A DNA stretch of 64,000 nt from an uncultured Acidobacteriota bacterium (GTDB lineage Bacteria > Acidobacteriota > Blastocatellia > RBC074). The notes beneath the pieces are model-generated. The model did no database searches. It was not told where the DNA came from and saw only the letters and a list, made by a program, of their open reading frames with translations. Positions 9,426-18,611 of the stretch are shown here, in pieces. Location: assembly GCA_902825875.1 (NCBI GenBank), contig CADECP010000012.1:76514-140513 (forward strand). The letters run 5' to 3'. The position numbers were made by a program, and so were the translations under genes. Within the stretch, counting starts at the first letter, position 1; each line of letters opens with the position of its first letter.

Positions 9426-10378
9426 GAGTTCTCCTGGAAGCGCGGGCGTCCTGCCTGCGCTATTGTCTGTTGAATGCCTTCGGCGATTTCAGTTGGCGGC
9501 GTCCAGCCGGTAATTCGCCGCAAACGATCAACCGTTACGTCGTCGTGCTGCATCTCTTCGGCACGAGTTGGAATCGCGCCGAACTGCATATTGATTTCGG
9601 GGATGTTGAGGATTGAAGCTGCCGTTTCGATAAATCGTCGAACCGTCGTCAGTCGGCCTGTTGCCAGATTAACCACTTCACCCGGCTGCGATTCGGCAAT
9701 CGCCAGCCGAAGCAAACCATCGGCAACGTCTTCGACATAAGTAAAGTCACGTTTTTGCTCGCCCGCTGTCAATGGCAACGGTTTGCCGTCTTTCGCAACG
9801 TTGAACAACGAAGGCAACAATCGTCCGTCGTGTTCGCCGGTTCCATAAACCGTGAACAGCCGCGCAGTGATTCCTCTGACGCCGAGTTTGCGACAGAACT
9901 GGGTCAACAGGTTTGTGCCCATCAACTTTGATTTGCCGTACAGGGTCGTTGGGTTGACAACAGAATCTTCAGCCAGGTTGCCGCCGATTTCGCCGTATTC
10001 CAGCGCCGAGCCGGCGTGAATGATGTTTTGTCCTGCCCAGCCCGAATTGCGATGCACTGCCATCGCTTTGCAAATCGCTTCAACCAGATGAGCGTTGATT
10101 TGATATGCCGTTTCTTCGTCGCGTTCGGAACGATCCACGCCGTAACCTGCCAGGTTGAACACCACATCGGGTTTGAACCTGCCTATAAGTTCAGCAACCG
10201 AATCCAGCCGCTGAACATCCGCCTGAATGATTTCGCCTTCGATTTGGTAATCAGCAAAAATTGGTTTCGCCATCGCCAAATCCCTAACGATCAGAATCGG
10301 CTTTACGCCTGCAAAACGAAGCCGCCGGGAAACCCAGCGGCCAATGAAACCTGACGCACCGAAGACTATGGTTCGCAT
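9410..10378 (-). CDS. NAD-dependent epimerase/dehydratase
   Basis: An extended SDR protein of 322 residues with GASGFIG as the dinucleotide-binding motif, NLAGYG after the fourth strand, YGKSK as the catalytic YxxxK, and a C-terminal KRDFTYVEDVADGLL as in NDP-sugar epimerases and reductases. ATG 10378 is preferred since it places the Rossmann strand at the N-terminus; the frame stays open to 10471 but the extra 31 residues look unrelated. It overlaps the start of the B12 radical SAM gene by 16 bases, so the two are co-transcribed and may act on the same nucleotide sugar. Exact substrate unknown. Confidence 0.85.
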   Translation of the reverse strand: MRTIVFGASGFIGRWVSRRLRFAGVKPILIVRDLAMAKPIFADYQIEGEIIQADVQRLDSVAELIGRFKPDVVFNLAGYGVDRSERDEETAYQINAHLVEAICKAMAVHRNSGWAGQNIIHAGSALEYGEIGGNLAEDSVVNPTTLYGKSKLMGTNLLTQFCRKLGVRGITARLFTVYGTGEHDGRLLPSLFNVAKDGKPLPLTAGEQKRDFTYVEDVADGLLRLAIAESQPGEVVNLATGRLTTVRRFIETAASILNIPEINMQFGAIPTRAEEMQHDDVTVDRLRRITGWTPPTEIAEGIQQTIAQAGRPRFQENSCESF

Positions 10379-10699
10379 TTCTCGATTCAGAACCGGCATA
10401 AAAAGGATGCTGCGCCTGATGTCGGGACACATTTTGAGTATGGCGGCTCCGGGATGCTGCGGTGAATTCATTGTCGAGTTTCCTGATACCCGATACCCAA
10501 TACCCGAAACCTGACTTTTACTAAAAGCAACTTTTGACCAAATCGGTTTTTCGGGTTTTCAGGTGTCAGGTGAATGGGATCGGGTATCAGGTTCGAATTC
10601 GCCAATGGTATCCACCACATACAGCGTTCCCCAAAATGTCCAGGCATCAGATGCTGCGCGGTTTTAATTACAGCGGACAAAGACGTCCGTGCCCCCGGA
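10379..10699. other. Intergenic gap with imperfect inverted repeat
   Basis: No convincing gene. The interval contains repeated variants of CCCGATACCC and an inverted pair, CCTGATACCCGAT at 10492-10504 and ATCGGGTATCAGG at 10579-10591, which could form a hairpin with a long loop. At 10674-10693 lies GCGGACAAAGACGTCCGT, which resembles the GCGGAC...GTCCGC repeats found at 22597-22820 and 33573-33664. An internal promoter for the downstream block is possible but no clear -35/-10 pair was identified. Confidence 0.5.
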
Positions 10700-12886
10700 T
10701 CAATTCACCGCAACCGTCGTTTGGCTTGTGATTCGCCGATTCAGTTTGATAACCACCGGCACGGCATTGCCAACCGGAGAATTCGCCGGAATGACGACGT
10801 TCAATTGCCACAACCCAACCAAGCCGGGCGTCAATCCGCTGAACGCGACGGTGGCGGGAACTCCGCCAATTGTGACAATCGGCGTGCTGGCGGTGGCGTA
10901 AATCGGACTGGCCGGAGTAGGCATTCCCGAAATCGGCGTCAACGCTTGCCCGTTTACCGGGTTGACGAATTGGCCGCCTGGGCCATTGGCAAAAAACGTC
11001 ACGACTCTGCCTCGCGCTTCGGGTTTGGCATTGGAAATCTGCGACGGATCGCCATTGAGCGAAAAATCTTGATTGAGCGCGACCGCCTGGCCTTTGCCGG
11101 TGGCCGTAACCGTGAACACGCCAGGCGCAACCGCACCAACGATCAAATAACCTGTGGTGACGACAGCGTCGTTGTTCAGCACTTCCAGTTTGGCCAGTCC
11201 GGGTTGAAGCTGGTAAGGAATCTGGTAATTGATTTGAAACGCTCCTGCCCCCTGTGCGCCGCCGACTCCGACAAAAAACAGCGGAGCCAGGACGTTGTTC
11301 AATCGCACGGAGACATTCGACAGCTTGGTTGGCAGCGGAGTCGTCGTTGCCGGCGCCGTGATGTTGGTCGCCGCTGGGAATCCAACGCCAAATGCCGCAT
11401 CTATCTGCCCCGGCGAATTGAGTCGCGCAAAGCTGGCGGCATCCACCGAAACCACGCTTGGAGCAGATTTGCCGTAAATCGTAATCACTCCGTCGCGCGG
11501 GATCGAAGTGTTCAAGGCCTGGCCGGCAGTGATGGCGATGTCCGCTGCGTCAATGTCGTACTGGCTGGGCGTCGTGTATTTGACGCCATAAGTTCCGGCG
11601 GGCAATCCCTGCAAAGTGATGTTGCCTCCGGCAAAGGTTTTGACGACCACAACAAATTTACCGTCCGTGTTGACGAATGCCGCCGGTTCAAAGCTGTCAG
11701 AATTGGAAGTGGCTTTGATGCGAATCGCGCCGCTGCGAATGAATTTGAAATACTGCCGCAGGAATTTCGTTCGGCTGCCCATCGTCAGCGTAGGGCTGTT
11801 CGGGTTGCTGTCGCCGACATCGTAATAAGCGCTGCCGTCGTCGCTGCCGCCCAAAGGAAACGCCAACGCAAATTGTTGCCACGAAGAGTTATTGGCAATC
11901 GTCAGATCGGCGTGAATGTCTTCGTGCGTTGCGCCGATCAATTCCAGATGCGAAGTATCAATCTTGTATTGCGCGCCACGACTGGCGAAGCCTTGCAAAG
12001 CGGTGGTGGACGATCCCGCGTAACGGTGGTACGAAACTTCGCTGATGAATTGCGTGACTCCGGGAATCTGAATCAACTGGTCAAAGTAAGTCAGCGAATT
12101 GAACATGCTGGTGCAGGACGGAGCGACGAAATCCGGGTTGAAGCCATTCGCTCGCAAACGGTTTCCGGCGGCAACCAGGCAATTGCCAATTTGCGTTGCA
12201 GTCCAATCGGCGTTGGTGTCCGGTTCCAAAATCATTTCAACGGCATCCGGCGTGAAGCCGTATTTGTCGCGCATGTGCAAAAAAGTCGCCAGCATGAATT
12301 CAGCGTATTCTTCGGGCGCTGTTTTATGCTCGAAAGCCGACGGCGCAAAATCCACATAGTTCAAATTCAGATAGAGCTTTTCGCCGCGCGCAGCCAGCCG
12401 CTGACGAATCGGGATGACGACATTTTCAATGTTGAAATCCAGTTCGAAGAATTTGAAGCCGTTCGGATTGATGACTTGCGGATCGTTATTGTCGTTGATG
12501 ATTTCGTAACGGCGAACTTTCCAATCGTTGAAATTGATCTGGCCGTTGGTGTACCGCTCCGAATAATCCGATGTATTTTCCAGGCCGCTTCGCAACTCCA
12601 GGCGAATTCGATTCAGCCCAAGATCATTGACAGCGGCATCGAATAACTGATTTTTGTAATTCGGGAACGCCGGATTGACATTCGAGCGGTTGGTCACTGC
12701 ACTGGCTTCGGCAATTTGCCCGGCCTGAGCGACGGCCTCCCAGCCGACGATGGTTTGGAAACTCGTGTTCGGGTCGAGCGTAATCGTTGCTTGTTGAAAA
12801 GGAATCGCTTTGCGTAGCGATTTCGGCAAAGGAGCCACAGCAACCAGAATCGCCAGACCAAGGATGGATAACCCGATCTTCAGCAT
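10700..12886 (-). CDS. Exported glycosidase-like protein with C-terminal TIGR03437 domain
   Basis: A 728-residue secreted protein. Residues 1-20 are a hydrophobic signal sequence or anchor. The region after it (TSFQTIVGWEAVAQAGQ, LGLNRIRLELRSGLEN, EMILEPD, EVSYHRY) resembles clan GH-A glycosidases such as GH30, with EP and EVSYH as candidate acid residues; this is a pattern-level guess. The last 215 residues (from about VDAASFARLNSPGQ) match the TIGR03437 domain found almost only in Acidobacteriota exported proteins. ATG 12886 is chosen because AAGGAG lies 7 bases upstream; an in-frame start at 12916 has no such site. Within a polysaccharide locus it may trim or modify the exported glycan. 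Confidence 0.75.
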   Translation of the reverse strand: MLKIGLSILGLAILVAVAPLPKSLRKAIPFQQATITLDPNTSFQTIVGWEAVAQAGQIAEASAVTNRSNVNPAFPNYKNQLFDAAVNDLGLNRIRLELRSGLENTSDYSERYTNGQINFNDWKVRRYEIINDNNDPQVINPNGFKFFELDFNIENVVIPIRQRLAARGEKLYLNLNYVDFAPSAFEHKTAPEEYAEFMLATFLHMRDKYGFTPDAVEMILEPDTNADWTATQIGNCLVAAGNRLRANGFNPDFVAPSCTSMFNSLTYFDQLIQIPGVTQFISEVSYHRYAGSSTTALQGFASRGAQYKIDTSHLELIGATHEDIHADLTIANNSSWQQFALAFPLGGSDDGSAYYDVGDSNPNSPTLTMGSRTKFLRQYFKFIRSGAIRIKATSNSDSFEPAAFVNTDGKFVVVVKTFAGGNITLQGLPAGTYGVKYTTPSQYDIDAADIAITAGQALNTSIPRDGVITIYGKSAPSVVSVDAASFARLNSPGQIDAAFGVGFPAATNITAPATTTPLPTKLSNVSVRLNNVLAPLFFVGVGGAQGAGAFQINYQIPYQLQPGLAKLEVLNNDAVVTTGYLIVGAVAPGVFTVTATGKGQAVALNQDFSLNGDPSQISNAKPEARGRVVTFFANGPGGQFVNPVNGQALTPISGMPTPASPIYATASTPIVTIGGVPATVAFSGLTPGLVGLWQLNVVIPANSPVGNAVPVVIKLNRRITSQTTVAVN

Positions 12887-12931
12887 AAAACTTCTCCTTC
12901 GAAATGCGTCGAACATGGTTGGAATCGTTGG

Positions 12932-14392
12932 TTAGTCTTCAACTGTGTGTGTGGCAAATTCGGCGCGGTAATCGTTCCACCGCGCCAGGTCAAAACTTCC
13001 GGAACCGTTCAAACAATCAACCGCCGCGTAAGCCATTGCCAGCGCGTGATGCGTGTTGTCGTGAGCAAACAATCCCTGTCGTCCGAAAGTCAGAATTCGT
13101 TCCAGTCCCGCCGCCCATTCGTCCAGGCGGTTAAAATGCGTTTCGTATCCTTGCTGGTAAATCGGATACGCATGCGAAAGCCGCTTGGTGACGACTTGCA
13201 GAATCGGCGCTTGAATCGGCAGTCCGCTTTGCTCCAACGCCTGTTTGGCAAGCTGTCCCAGTTCTTCATCCGTCCGCCGCCAGTTTTCATCATCCACATC
13301 GCAGGGCAATTCACAGCACAAAACCGTGCGGTCTTTCGGTTTGTTGCGCGCGCTGTAATTCTTCGGTTCGGAAATTCGCGTCAACGCGACTTCGGCGTCC
13401 GGGAAATAATGCGCGTCGAATTCGGTGAACTGCGGTTGAGCGATGACCAGGTAAATCAAAATCATCGCGCGATATTTGATTTTGCTGCCTGCCGCAATCA
13501 CATCGGCTGGAGCTTGCGGCGTCACCAACTTGGCCAGCGTCGTGATCGGAATCGTTGACCAAACGTAATCGGCCAAAACCAACTGCGTCGAACCGTCGCG
13601 CTCGACTTCGATTTGATGGGGCGTTCCGAGATGAATTTTTTTGACGGCGGTGTGATGCAAAATCTGCGCGCCTTCGTTGCGCGCGGCAGCGGCCAATGCC
13701 TGGCTGATTTGTCCAAAGCCTTCGCGCGGATAAAAAAATCGCCCGGCGCCCGGCGCCTTCAAACCCGGAACCAGCGCCAGAACTTTTTTGACCATCTTCA
13801 TCAGCGAACCTGCGCTGACTCTTCGATACGCCTGAATTGCCGAAAGCTGTTCCGCTTCGACGCCCCAAATTTTCTTGGCGTAAGGGTGATAAAAGTCGCG
13901 GAAGATCGTCGAACCCAGATTGCGCTCCAACACGCTGGCAAACGATTCGTGGCCATTGGCTGACGATGAAGCGACCAATTTGCGAACCGAATCCGCCGCA
14001 ACACCGAAGGCAAACGATTTCGGCAATCGCAAAACCAGATCAACCGGCTTCAACGGAAAATGAATCCAATGTCCGCGCAATCGAATTCGCCCGTGACGCG
14101 GACGATCCAGCAAATCGTCGCCGAGCAAGCCGCGCAGGTCAGCCAGAATTTCCGGGTGACAAGATGGGTGCAACCGATGGCTGCCGTAATCCAGCGGCAA
14201 ACCGTCAAGTTCACCGCCAATTGTGAAACTGCCGGAGTTGCCGCCGACATCGCCGCGCTGTTCCAGCACAATAGCTTCGGCTTTGCCGCTGCGCGCCAAT
14301 TGCCACGCTGCGCCCAAACCCGCCGGGCCAGCGCCCAAAATCGCTACGCGCGGTTTCGCAGTTTTTGATTGAGATTGAATTTCAGACGACAA
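12932..14392 (-). CDS. UDP-galactopyranose-mutase-like FAD oxidoreductase
   Basis: A 486-residue flavoprotein. It opens with [21 protein letters not shown] (FAD-binding GxGxxG), then VGGNSGSF and YGSHRLHP, a layout shared by UDP-galactopyranose mutases and protoporphyrinogen-oxidase-like amine oxidases. [12 protein letters not shown] is a family-specific motif that recurs as KVWGIPCNEISA in the second flavoprotein of this locus (34002-35840), so the two are paralogues. The start appears to be TTG, with GAGG 10 bases upstream, overlapping the end of the isoprenylcysteine methyltransferase gene. Enzymes of this group in glycan clusters often isomerise or oxidise sugars; the reaction here is not determinable. 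Confidence 0.82.
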   Translation of the reverse strand: MSSEIQSQSKTAKPRVAILGAGPAGLGAAWQLARSGKAEAIVLEQRGDVGGNSGSFTIGGELDGLPLDYGSHRLHPSCHPEILADLRGLLGDDLLDRPRHGRIRLRGHWIHFPLKPVDLVLRLPKSFAFGVAADSVRKLVASSSANGHESFASVLERNLGSTIFRDFYHPYAKKIWGVEAEQLSAIQAYRRVSAGSLMKMVKKVLALVPGLKAPGAGRFFYPREGFGQISQALAAAARNEGAQILHHTAVKKIHLGTPHQIEVERDGSTQLVLADYVWSTIPITTLAKLVTPQAPADVIAAGSKIKYRAMILIYLVIAQPQFTEFDAHYFPDAEVALTRISEPKNYSARNKPKDRTVLCCELPCDVDDENWRRTDEELGQLAKQALEQSGLPIQAPILQVVTKRLSHAYPIYQQGYETHFNRLDEWAAGLERILTFGRQGLFAHDNTHHALAMAYAAVDCLNGSGSFDLARWNDYRAEFATHTVED

Positions 14393-14957
14393 ACGGAATG
14401 AACCTCTTGGTTTGTTGGCAGTAAACGTCGTAACCCGGCAAAGTTTCGATCAACTTTTTCTCTTCGCGCGTGGCTTGCAGCAGGATTACCGGCGTCATCA
14501 ACGCCACGCCCACAACCAGCCACGAATTCAAACTAAGCTCCAGGCCGAAAAGCAGCAAAATGTCTCCGACGTAAATCGGATGACGCACGAATCCGTAAAT
14601 GCCGTTGGAAACGACTTGTTGATGCGACAACACTTGAGCCGTTTCAATGTCCGACCAATTGCTGTCCAGTTGGAACCGCGCGATGACGGCAATCAACAAT
14701 CCGGCGGTATAAATCGCCACGCCGACCGCGCGCAGCCAAAACGGCTCCGGGCTGATCGGCAGAATTTCCGGCAACATCGTTTGTGCGACAATGCCGAGCA
14801 AAATGGCGATCTTGACGGCTTTGACCAATTGCACGCTCAGCGGTTGAGGCTTGGGAGTTGGCTTTTCGCCGGTTGGAGCTTTGCGCCGTTTCAAAATTTC
14901 CCAAACGGCTTTGTGCGCGATTAACCCAGCCAGCAGGTAAAGTCGTAAAAAAATCAT
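14382..14957 (-). CDS. Isoprenylcysteine carboxyl methyltransferase family membrane protein
   Basis: A 191-residue integral membrane protein with about five hydrophobic segments. The C-terminal half has the ICMT/PEMT signature: [14 protein letters not shown], then a hydrophobic hairpin, then [26 protein letters not shown]. The family binds SAM at the membrane interface and methylates lipophilic carboxylates or amines. Its bacterial substrates are largely unknown; here a polyprenyl-linked intermediate or glycan component is conceivable. ATG 14957 overlaps the TGA of the GT2 gene upstream, and its 3' end overlaps the flavoprotein start, so it belongs to the same coupled series. Confidence 0.85.
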   Translation of the reverse strand: MIFLRLYLLAGLIAHKAVWEILKRRKAPTGEKPTPKPQPLSVQLVKAVKIAILLGIVAQTMLPEILPISPEPFWLRAVGVAIYTAGLLIAVIARFQLDSNWSDIETAQVLSHQQVVSNGIYGFVRHPIYVGDILLLFGLELSLNSWLVVGVALMTPVILLQATREEKKLIETLPGYDVYCQQTKRFIPFVV

Positions 14958-15940
14958 TGTGAAAAAGTTTCTTCCTCTTGATTGCTGATTTCAGCGACGG
15001 CGACCGCGCTTGAAGCCGCCGATGGCCCACTGTGCAAAGCGATGCGGCGAACTACTCCGTCGGCGACCATTCCGATCAGCAAAAATTGCAACCCGGTCAG
15101 CAGCAGCAAAATTGCCGAAGTCGAAAGCACCGGCGTATAAAAAACAGACCAATCTTGTTCGGGATGCCGCAATGGCGAAGTGGCTATGTCGTAAATCACC
15201 TTCAGCACACCAAGCGAACCGAAGGTCAGCGCCGCCGGAATGAAAACCTTCAGCGGCTGGAACAGCATCGCCATCCGCAGCACCAGAATGATGAAATCCA
15301 TAAAGTGGCGCGGCACGATCTTCGACCGACCTACGCGGGCGTAATAATCAATCGGGTGGTAAAGCACCGAATAATCGTCAGCCATCAGCGCCAGCGTGAT
15401 CGTCGTCGTGAACGAAAACTTGTTCGACAGCACCGAAAAGTATTGCATCGCCAGTTCGCGCCGGAACGCACGCAAGCCGGAATTCAAATCAGGAATCTTT
15501 CGCCCGGCAATGCGTTCCGCCAACCAACCCAGCATCAACTTCGCCGGTTTGCGAACCAACGGGATGTTCACGTTCTGACCGACGCGCGCGCCGACAACCA
15601 TATCCGCCGTTCGCAGTTGTTCCAGCAAGGCCGGAATCTGATCCGCCGGATAAGTTCCGTCGGCGTCGGTGATGCAGATCATTTCGTACTTGGCAGCGGT
15701 GATTCCGGTTTTCAGCGAAGCGCCGTAACCGCGATTCATCAAACTTTTCAGCACTCTCGCCTCCGCGCGCACGGCTTCGTCGGCGGTGCGATCCTGCGAA
15801 CCATCGTCAACGACAATGATTTCGTGTTCGATGCCGGACTGTTGCAGCGTCTTGCGAATGTTTCGCACTTCCGCGCCAACCGCCGCTTCTTCGTTAAAAG
15901 CAGGAATCACAATCGAAACCTGCAAAGGTTCTTTGCTCAT
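14954..15940 (-). CDS. Glycosyltransferase family 2, polyprenyl-phosphate type with two TM helices
   Basis: A 328-residue GT2 enzyme with [41 protein letters not shown] and the metal-binding DADGTYP. The C-terminal third has two hydrophobic segments (about 230-255 and 270-300), as in GtrB/DPM1-type enzymes that transfer a sugar to a polyprenyl phosphate on the cytoplasmic face. The product would feed the GT-C membrane glycosyltransferases encoded directly upstream (15937-17658, 18608-20158). ATGA overlaps link it to both neighbours. Sugar identity unknown. Confidence 0.88.
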   Translation of the reverse strand: MSKEPLQVSIVIPAFNEEAAVGAEVRNIRKTLQQSGIEHEIIVVDDGSQDRTADEAVRAEARVLKSLMNRGYGASLKTGITAAKYEMICITDADGTYPADQIPALLEQLRTADMVVGARVGQNVNIPLVRKPAKLMLGWLAERIAGRKIPDLNSGLRAFRRELAMQYFSVLSNKFSFTTTITLALMADDYSVLYHPIDYYARVGRSKIVPRHFMDFIILVLRMAMLFQPLKVFIPAALTFGSLGVLKVIYDIATSPLRHPEQDWSVFYTPVLSTSAILLLLTGLQFLLIGMVADGVVRRIALHSGPSAASSAVAVAEISNQEEETFSQ

Positions 15941-17658
15941 TTGCTCCTGTCACCAATCGCAATTTCAGTTTTGCGTTTCTGGCGGCAAACAAATACTTCG
16001 CCGCCCCCCAAAGTTCCCGGAAAGATTTTGACCACTTCAAAATCTTGTTCGATCACGCGCCACACGTCCGGGCGATAAGCTTTGACTTGAATCGGAATTG
16101 TATAAACCAGCCAGACATCCGAACGCCCTTGTCGCGCGGCATCGAGTTCCGCCTGAGTCTGTGCTGCAGCCCAATCCGGCGCGAAGTATTTGCCGTAAGC
16201 CACTCCCGCCAAACCGACGGCGACGACGGCGTCTCCGTTGCGGCGATTGTTTTCGACAAAATCGCGCGCTCCGGTGTAATTCTGTTTTGGCAGCGCGTAA
16301 CAGCGCGGAATCGTAGCCGTTGAAGCAACAATCATCAAAACCGCCAGCGCCGCGCCTGCCGTTGCCAGCGAACGATCCGAAACTTTTTCCGCCGGAATCA
16401 CCCAACGGAGCAATTGCGGCAAATTCAGCGCGCCGTTCACAGCAATCAACAATCCGAATCCCATCGCAAAGAAAAACAAACGCGGCCAGAAATTATGGCT
16501 CCACAGCAACGTCGTCACTCCGGCAAAAACCGGCGGCAAAACCATCGAAGCCAGCGCCATCAAATCCCGCCGCAGCAATCCCCAAACGCCAACGCAAACC
16601 ATCACGCCGCCCGCCAGCAAAACAATCACGGCGGAAAATCCAAGCTGCAAGCTTCGCAGACTTTCCGTCACCAACCACCACAAACTGACCCATTCCGAAG
16701 GCTCGGAAACTTCGTGAATGCCTGTGCCTAAAAATTCCGGCAACGCCAGCGCGTAACCTTGCAGGGTCAATGTCCCGCAAAACGCCCAGCCGACAAACGG
16801 ATACCATCGCTGTTTCTTTTCCAACCGCCGAGCGCCGAGCAGTTTCGGCGCAACCAACCAAATCAGATACAACACTCCGTGAGCCGCGACGACAAAGATC
16901 ATCGTCATGTGAACCCACGCGCCGATGGCAGTCACTGCGCCATACGCGACCCACCAACCCAATCCGCGCCCCCAGGCTTCCAGCCACAACCACGTAGCCA
17001 GCGTGGTAAACAGCATCAAGCCCATATAACCGCGCGCGTTCTGCGAAAACCAGATGTGATGATAAGACAGCGTCAACAGCGTGCAGCTCAGCAACGCGAC
17101 CTGGCGGTTGAACACGTGACGGCCAACCAGAAACAGCGCCCAGATGCTCCCGACTCCGAAAATCACCGACGGCAATCGAACCGCCCACGCGCTTTCGCCA
17201 AACCAGCTTGCCGAAATGTGCGCCAGCGTCGAATAAAGCAAGTGCTGGTTCTTAGACGGAAAGCTGGTCAGCATTTCGCCAAATGGCTGGCGAATGAAAT
17301 CCAACACCATCAGGATTTCGTCAAACCACAGATCGGTGTTCAGCCGAAACATCCGCAAGACCAAACCGACGACGGTTAATACTGAAAGAATCACGACGGC
17401 TTGTTTGTCGGGCTTTACAGAATTCCGGTTGAAACCGGGACTCTGAACGCTGCGCCGCCAAAACCATCCGGCGACAATCAGCGCCAATCCATGAGCTGCC
17501 AGCAACACGCGAAACAGCGTAGGTCCCCACGACAACGACCTGGACGTATTTGTCAGCAGCACGCGATGATAATCGGCATTCGACACCAACACGGCGAACT
17601 GCAACATCACTCCGCCAAGCCCAATCAAAATCAAAGTCACAATTGATCGCCGATTCAT
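15937..17658 (-). CDS. GT39-like membrane glycosyltransferase (ArnT/PMT type)
   Basis: A 573-residue polytopic protein with roughly 11-13 hydrophobic segments. The first extracytoplasmic loop carries RLNTDLWFDEILMV, the acidic motif conserved in PMT/ArnT-type GT-C enzymes, followed by FPSKNQHLLYS. These enzymes use polyprenyl-phosphate sugars on the periplasmic side. ATG 17658 overlaps the TGA of the UbiA-family gene; a start five codons upstream is also in frame. The soluble C-terminal part (about 460-573) is a periplasmic domain. Located beside a polyprenyl-phosphate sugar synthase, it probably decorates glycan or lipid. Confidence 0.85.
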   Translation of the reverse strand: MNRRSIVTLILIGLGGVMLQFAVLVSNADYHRVLLTNTSRSLSWGPTLFRVLLAAHGLALIVAGWFWRRSVQSPGFNRNSVKPDKQAVVILSVLTVVGLVLRMFRLNTDLWFDEILMVLDFIRQPFGEMLTSFPSKNQHLLYSTLAHISASWFGESAWAVRLPSVIFGVGSIWALFLVGRHVFNRQVALLSCTLLTLSYHHIWFSQNARGYMGLMLFTTLATWLWLEAWGRGLGWWVAYGAVTAIGAWVHMTMIFVVAAHGVLYLIWLVAPKLLGARRLEKKQRWYPFVGWAFCGTLTLQGYALALPEFLGTGIHEVSEPSEWVSLWWLVTESLRSLQLGFSAVIVLLAGGVMVCVGVWGLLRRDLMALASMVLPPVFAGVTTLLWSHNFWPRLFFFAMGFGLLIAVNGALNLPQLLRWVIPAEKVSDRSLATAGAALAVLMIVASTATIPRCYALPKQNYTGARDFVENNRRNGDAVVAVGLAGVAYGKYFAPDWAAAQTQAELDAARQGRSDVWLVYTIPIQVKAYRPDVWRVIEQDFEVVKIFPGTLGGGEVFVCRQKRKTEIAIGDRSK

Positions 17659-18611
17659 TGCCATCGCTCCCACAACGCAGCCAGCACACCGCGATAAATC
17701 ACCAGGCCGTTGTAAATTCCCCAGCCGAGAATCGCCAGCAACAACGGTTTGTCGCTGATCAGCACCTTGCTTGGATTGCCGCCGTTTTCGGTTTTATGCG
17801 TCAGCACCATATACCGCAACATCCCATACACGACGAAGATCGTTCCGTAAATCAGTTTGTCGGTTCCGAACCGCGCGACAGTTTCAGGCGCGACGGTGTA
17901 CAGCGTGTAACAAACAATCGTCGCTCCGACCAGAATGTTGTTCACCTGTTCTAAATACGCGACTGAATACTCGCCCAAAACTTGCCGATGCGCGTGCGCC
18001 GAAGCCGTCAACAGCAACAGTTCCTGTCGCCGTTTGGCGAAGGCCAGATACAGCGCCAGCAAAAACGCACAAACGATCAACCAATGCGTGGGCATCACTT
18101 TGATTGCCACTGCGCCGCCAACTACGCGAAGCACGAATCCTGTGGCGATGGTCATGCAATCCAGGATGACCACGTGTTTGACTGCGAACGAATAACCGAA
18201 GGTCAGCATTCCGTAACAAACCGCCAGCGCCAAAAACTGCCAGCCGATGATTGTGGCCAATCCAAACGCTACAGCCAACAACCCAGCCGCAGCCGTCACC
18301 GCCAGTGAAGTAGTCAGCTCGCCCGAAGCAATCGGCCGAAAGCGTTTTTCGGGATGCGCGCGGTCGGCTTCGGCGTCGGCCAGATCGTTGATGATGTACA
18401 GCGCGCTGGCGATCAGGCAAAACACCACAAACGCCAGCAACGCCCAGCCCACAGCCGCCGCATCGCTCAGCTTCTGCCCGAACAACAGCGGAGCCAGCAC
18501 AAACAAATTCTTCGTCCATTGATGCGGGCGCATCGAAACCAGCAACGCACGCAAAGTTCCCCGCCGTGGCATTGAAATCTCTGCCGAAACGGTTGACGTT
18601 GGTTGAATCAT
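17655..18611 (-). CDS. Decaprenyl-phosphate phosphoribosyltransferase (UbiA family)
   Basis: A 318-residue membrane prenyltransferase-fold protein. The N-terminus SMRPHQWTKNLFVLAPLLFG is diagnostic of DPPR synthases, and IINDLADAEADRAHPEKRFR is the Asp-rich metal/diphosphate motif, followed by RPIASGELT. About nine membrane segments. The enzyme joins phosphoribosyl pyrophosphate to decaprenyl phosphate, the first step to polyprenyl-linked ribose or arabinose in mycobacteria. ATG 18611 overlaps the upstream stop as ATGA; two earlier in-frame starts add up to 13 residues. Its presence suggests a lipid-linked pentofuranosyl donor for the membrane transferases on both sides, which is inference. 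Confidence 0.88.
   Translation of the reverse strand: MIQPTSTVSAEISMPRRGTLRALLVSMRPHQWTKNLFVLAPLLFGQKLSDAAAVGWALLAFVVFCLIASALYIINDLADAEADRAHPEKRFRPIASGELTTSLAVTAAAGLLAVAFGLATIIGWQFLALAVCYGMLTFGYSFAVKHVVILDCMTIATGFVLRVVGGAVAIKVMPTHWLIVCAFLLALYLAFAKRRQELLLLTASAHAHRQVLGEYSVAYLEQVNNILVGATIVCYTLYTVAPETVARFGTDKLIYGTIFVVYGMLRYMVLTHKTENGGNPSKVLISDKPLLLAILGWGIYNGLVIYRGVLAALWERWQ

Noticed and set aside
10574-12646. 690-codon open frame on the plus strand
   Set aside because: Exactly antisense to the glycosidase-like gene; rich in Arg, Asn and Gln without domain features, and no ribosome site.
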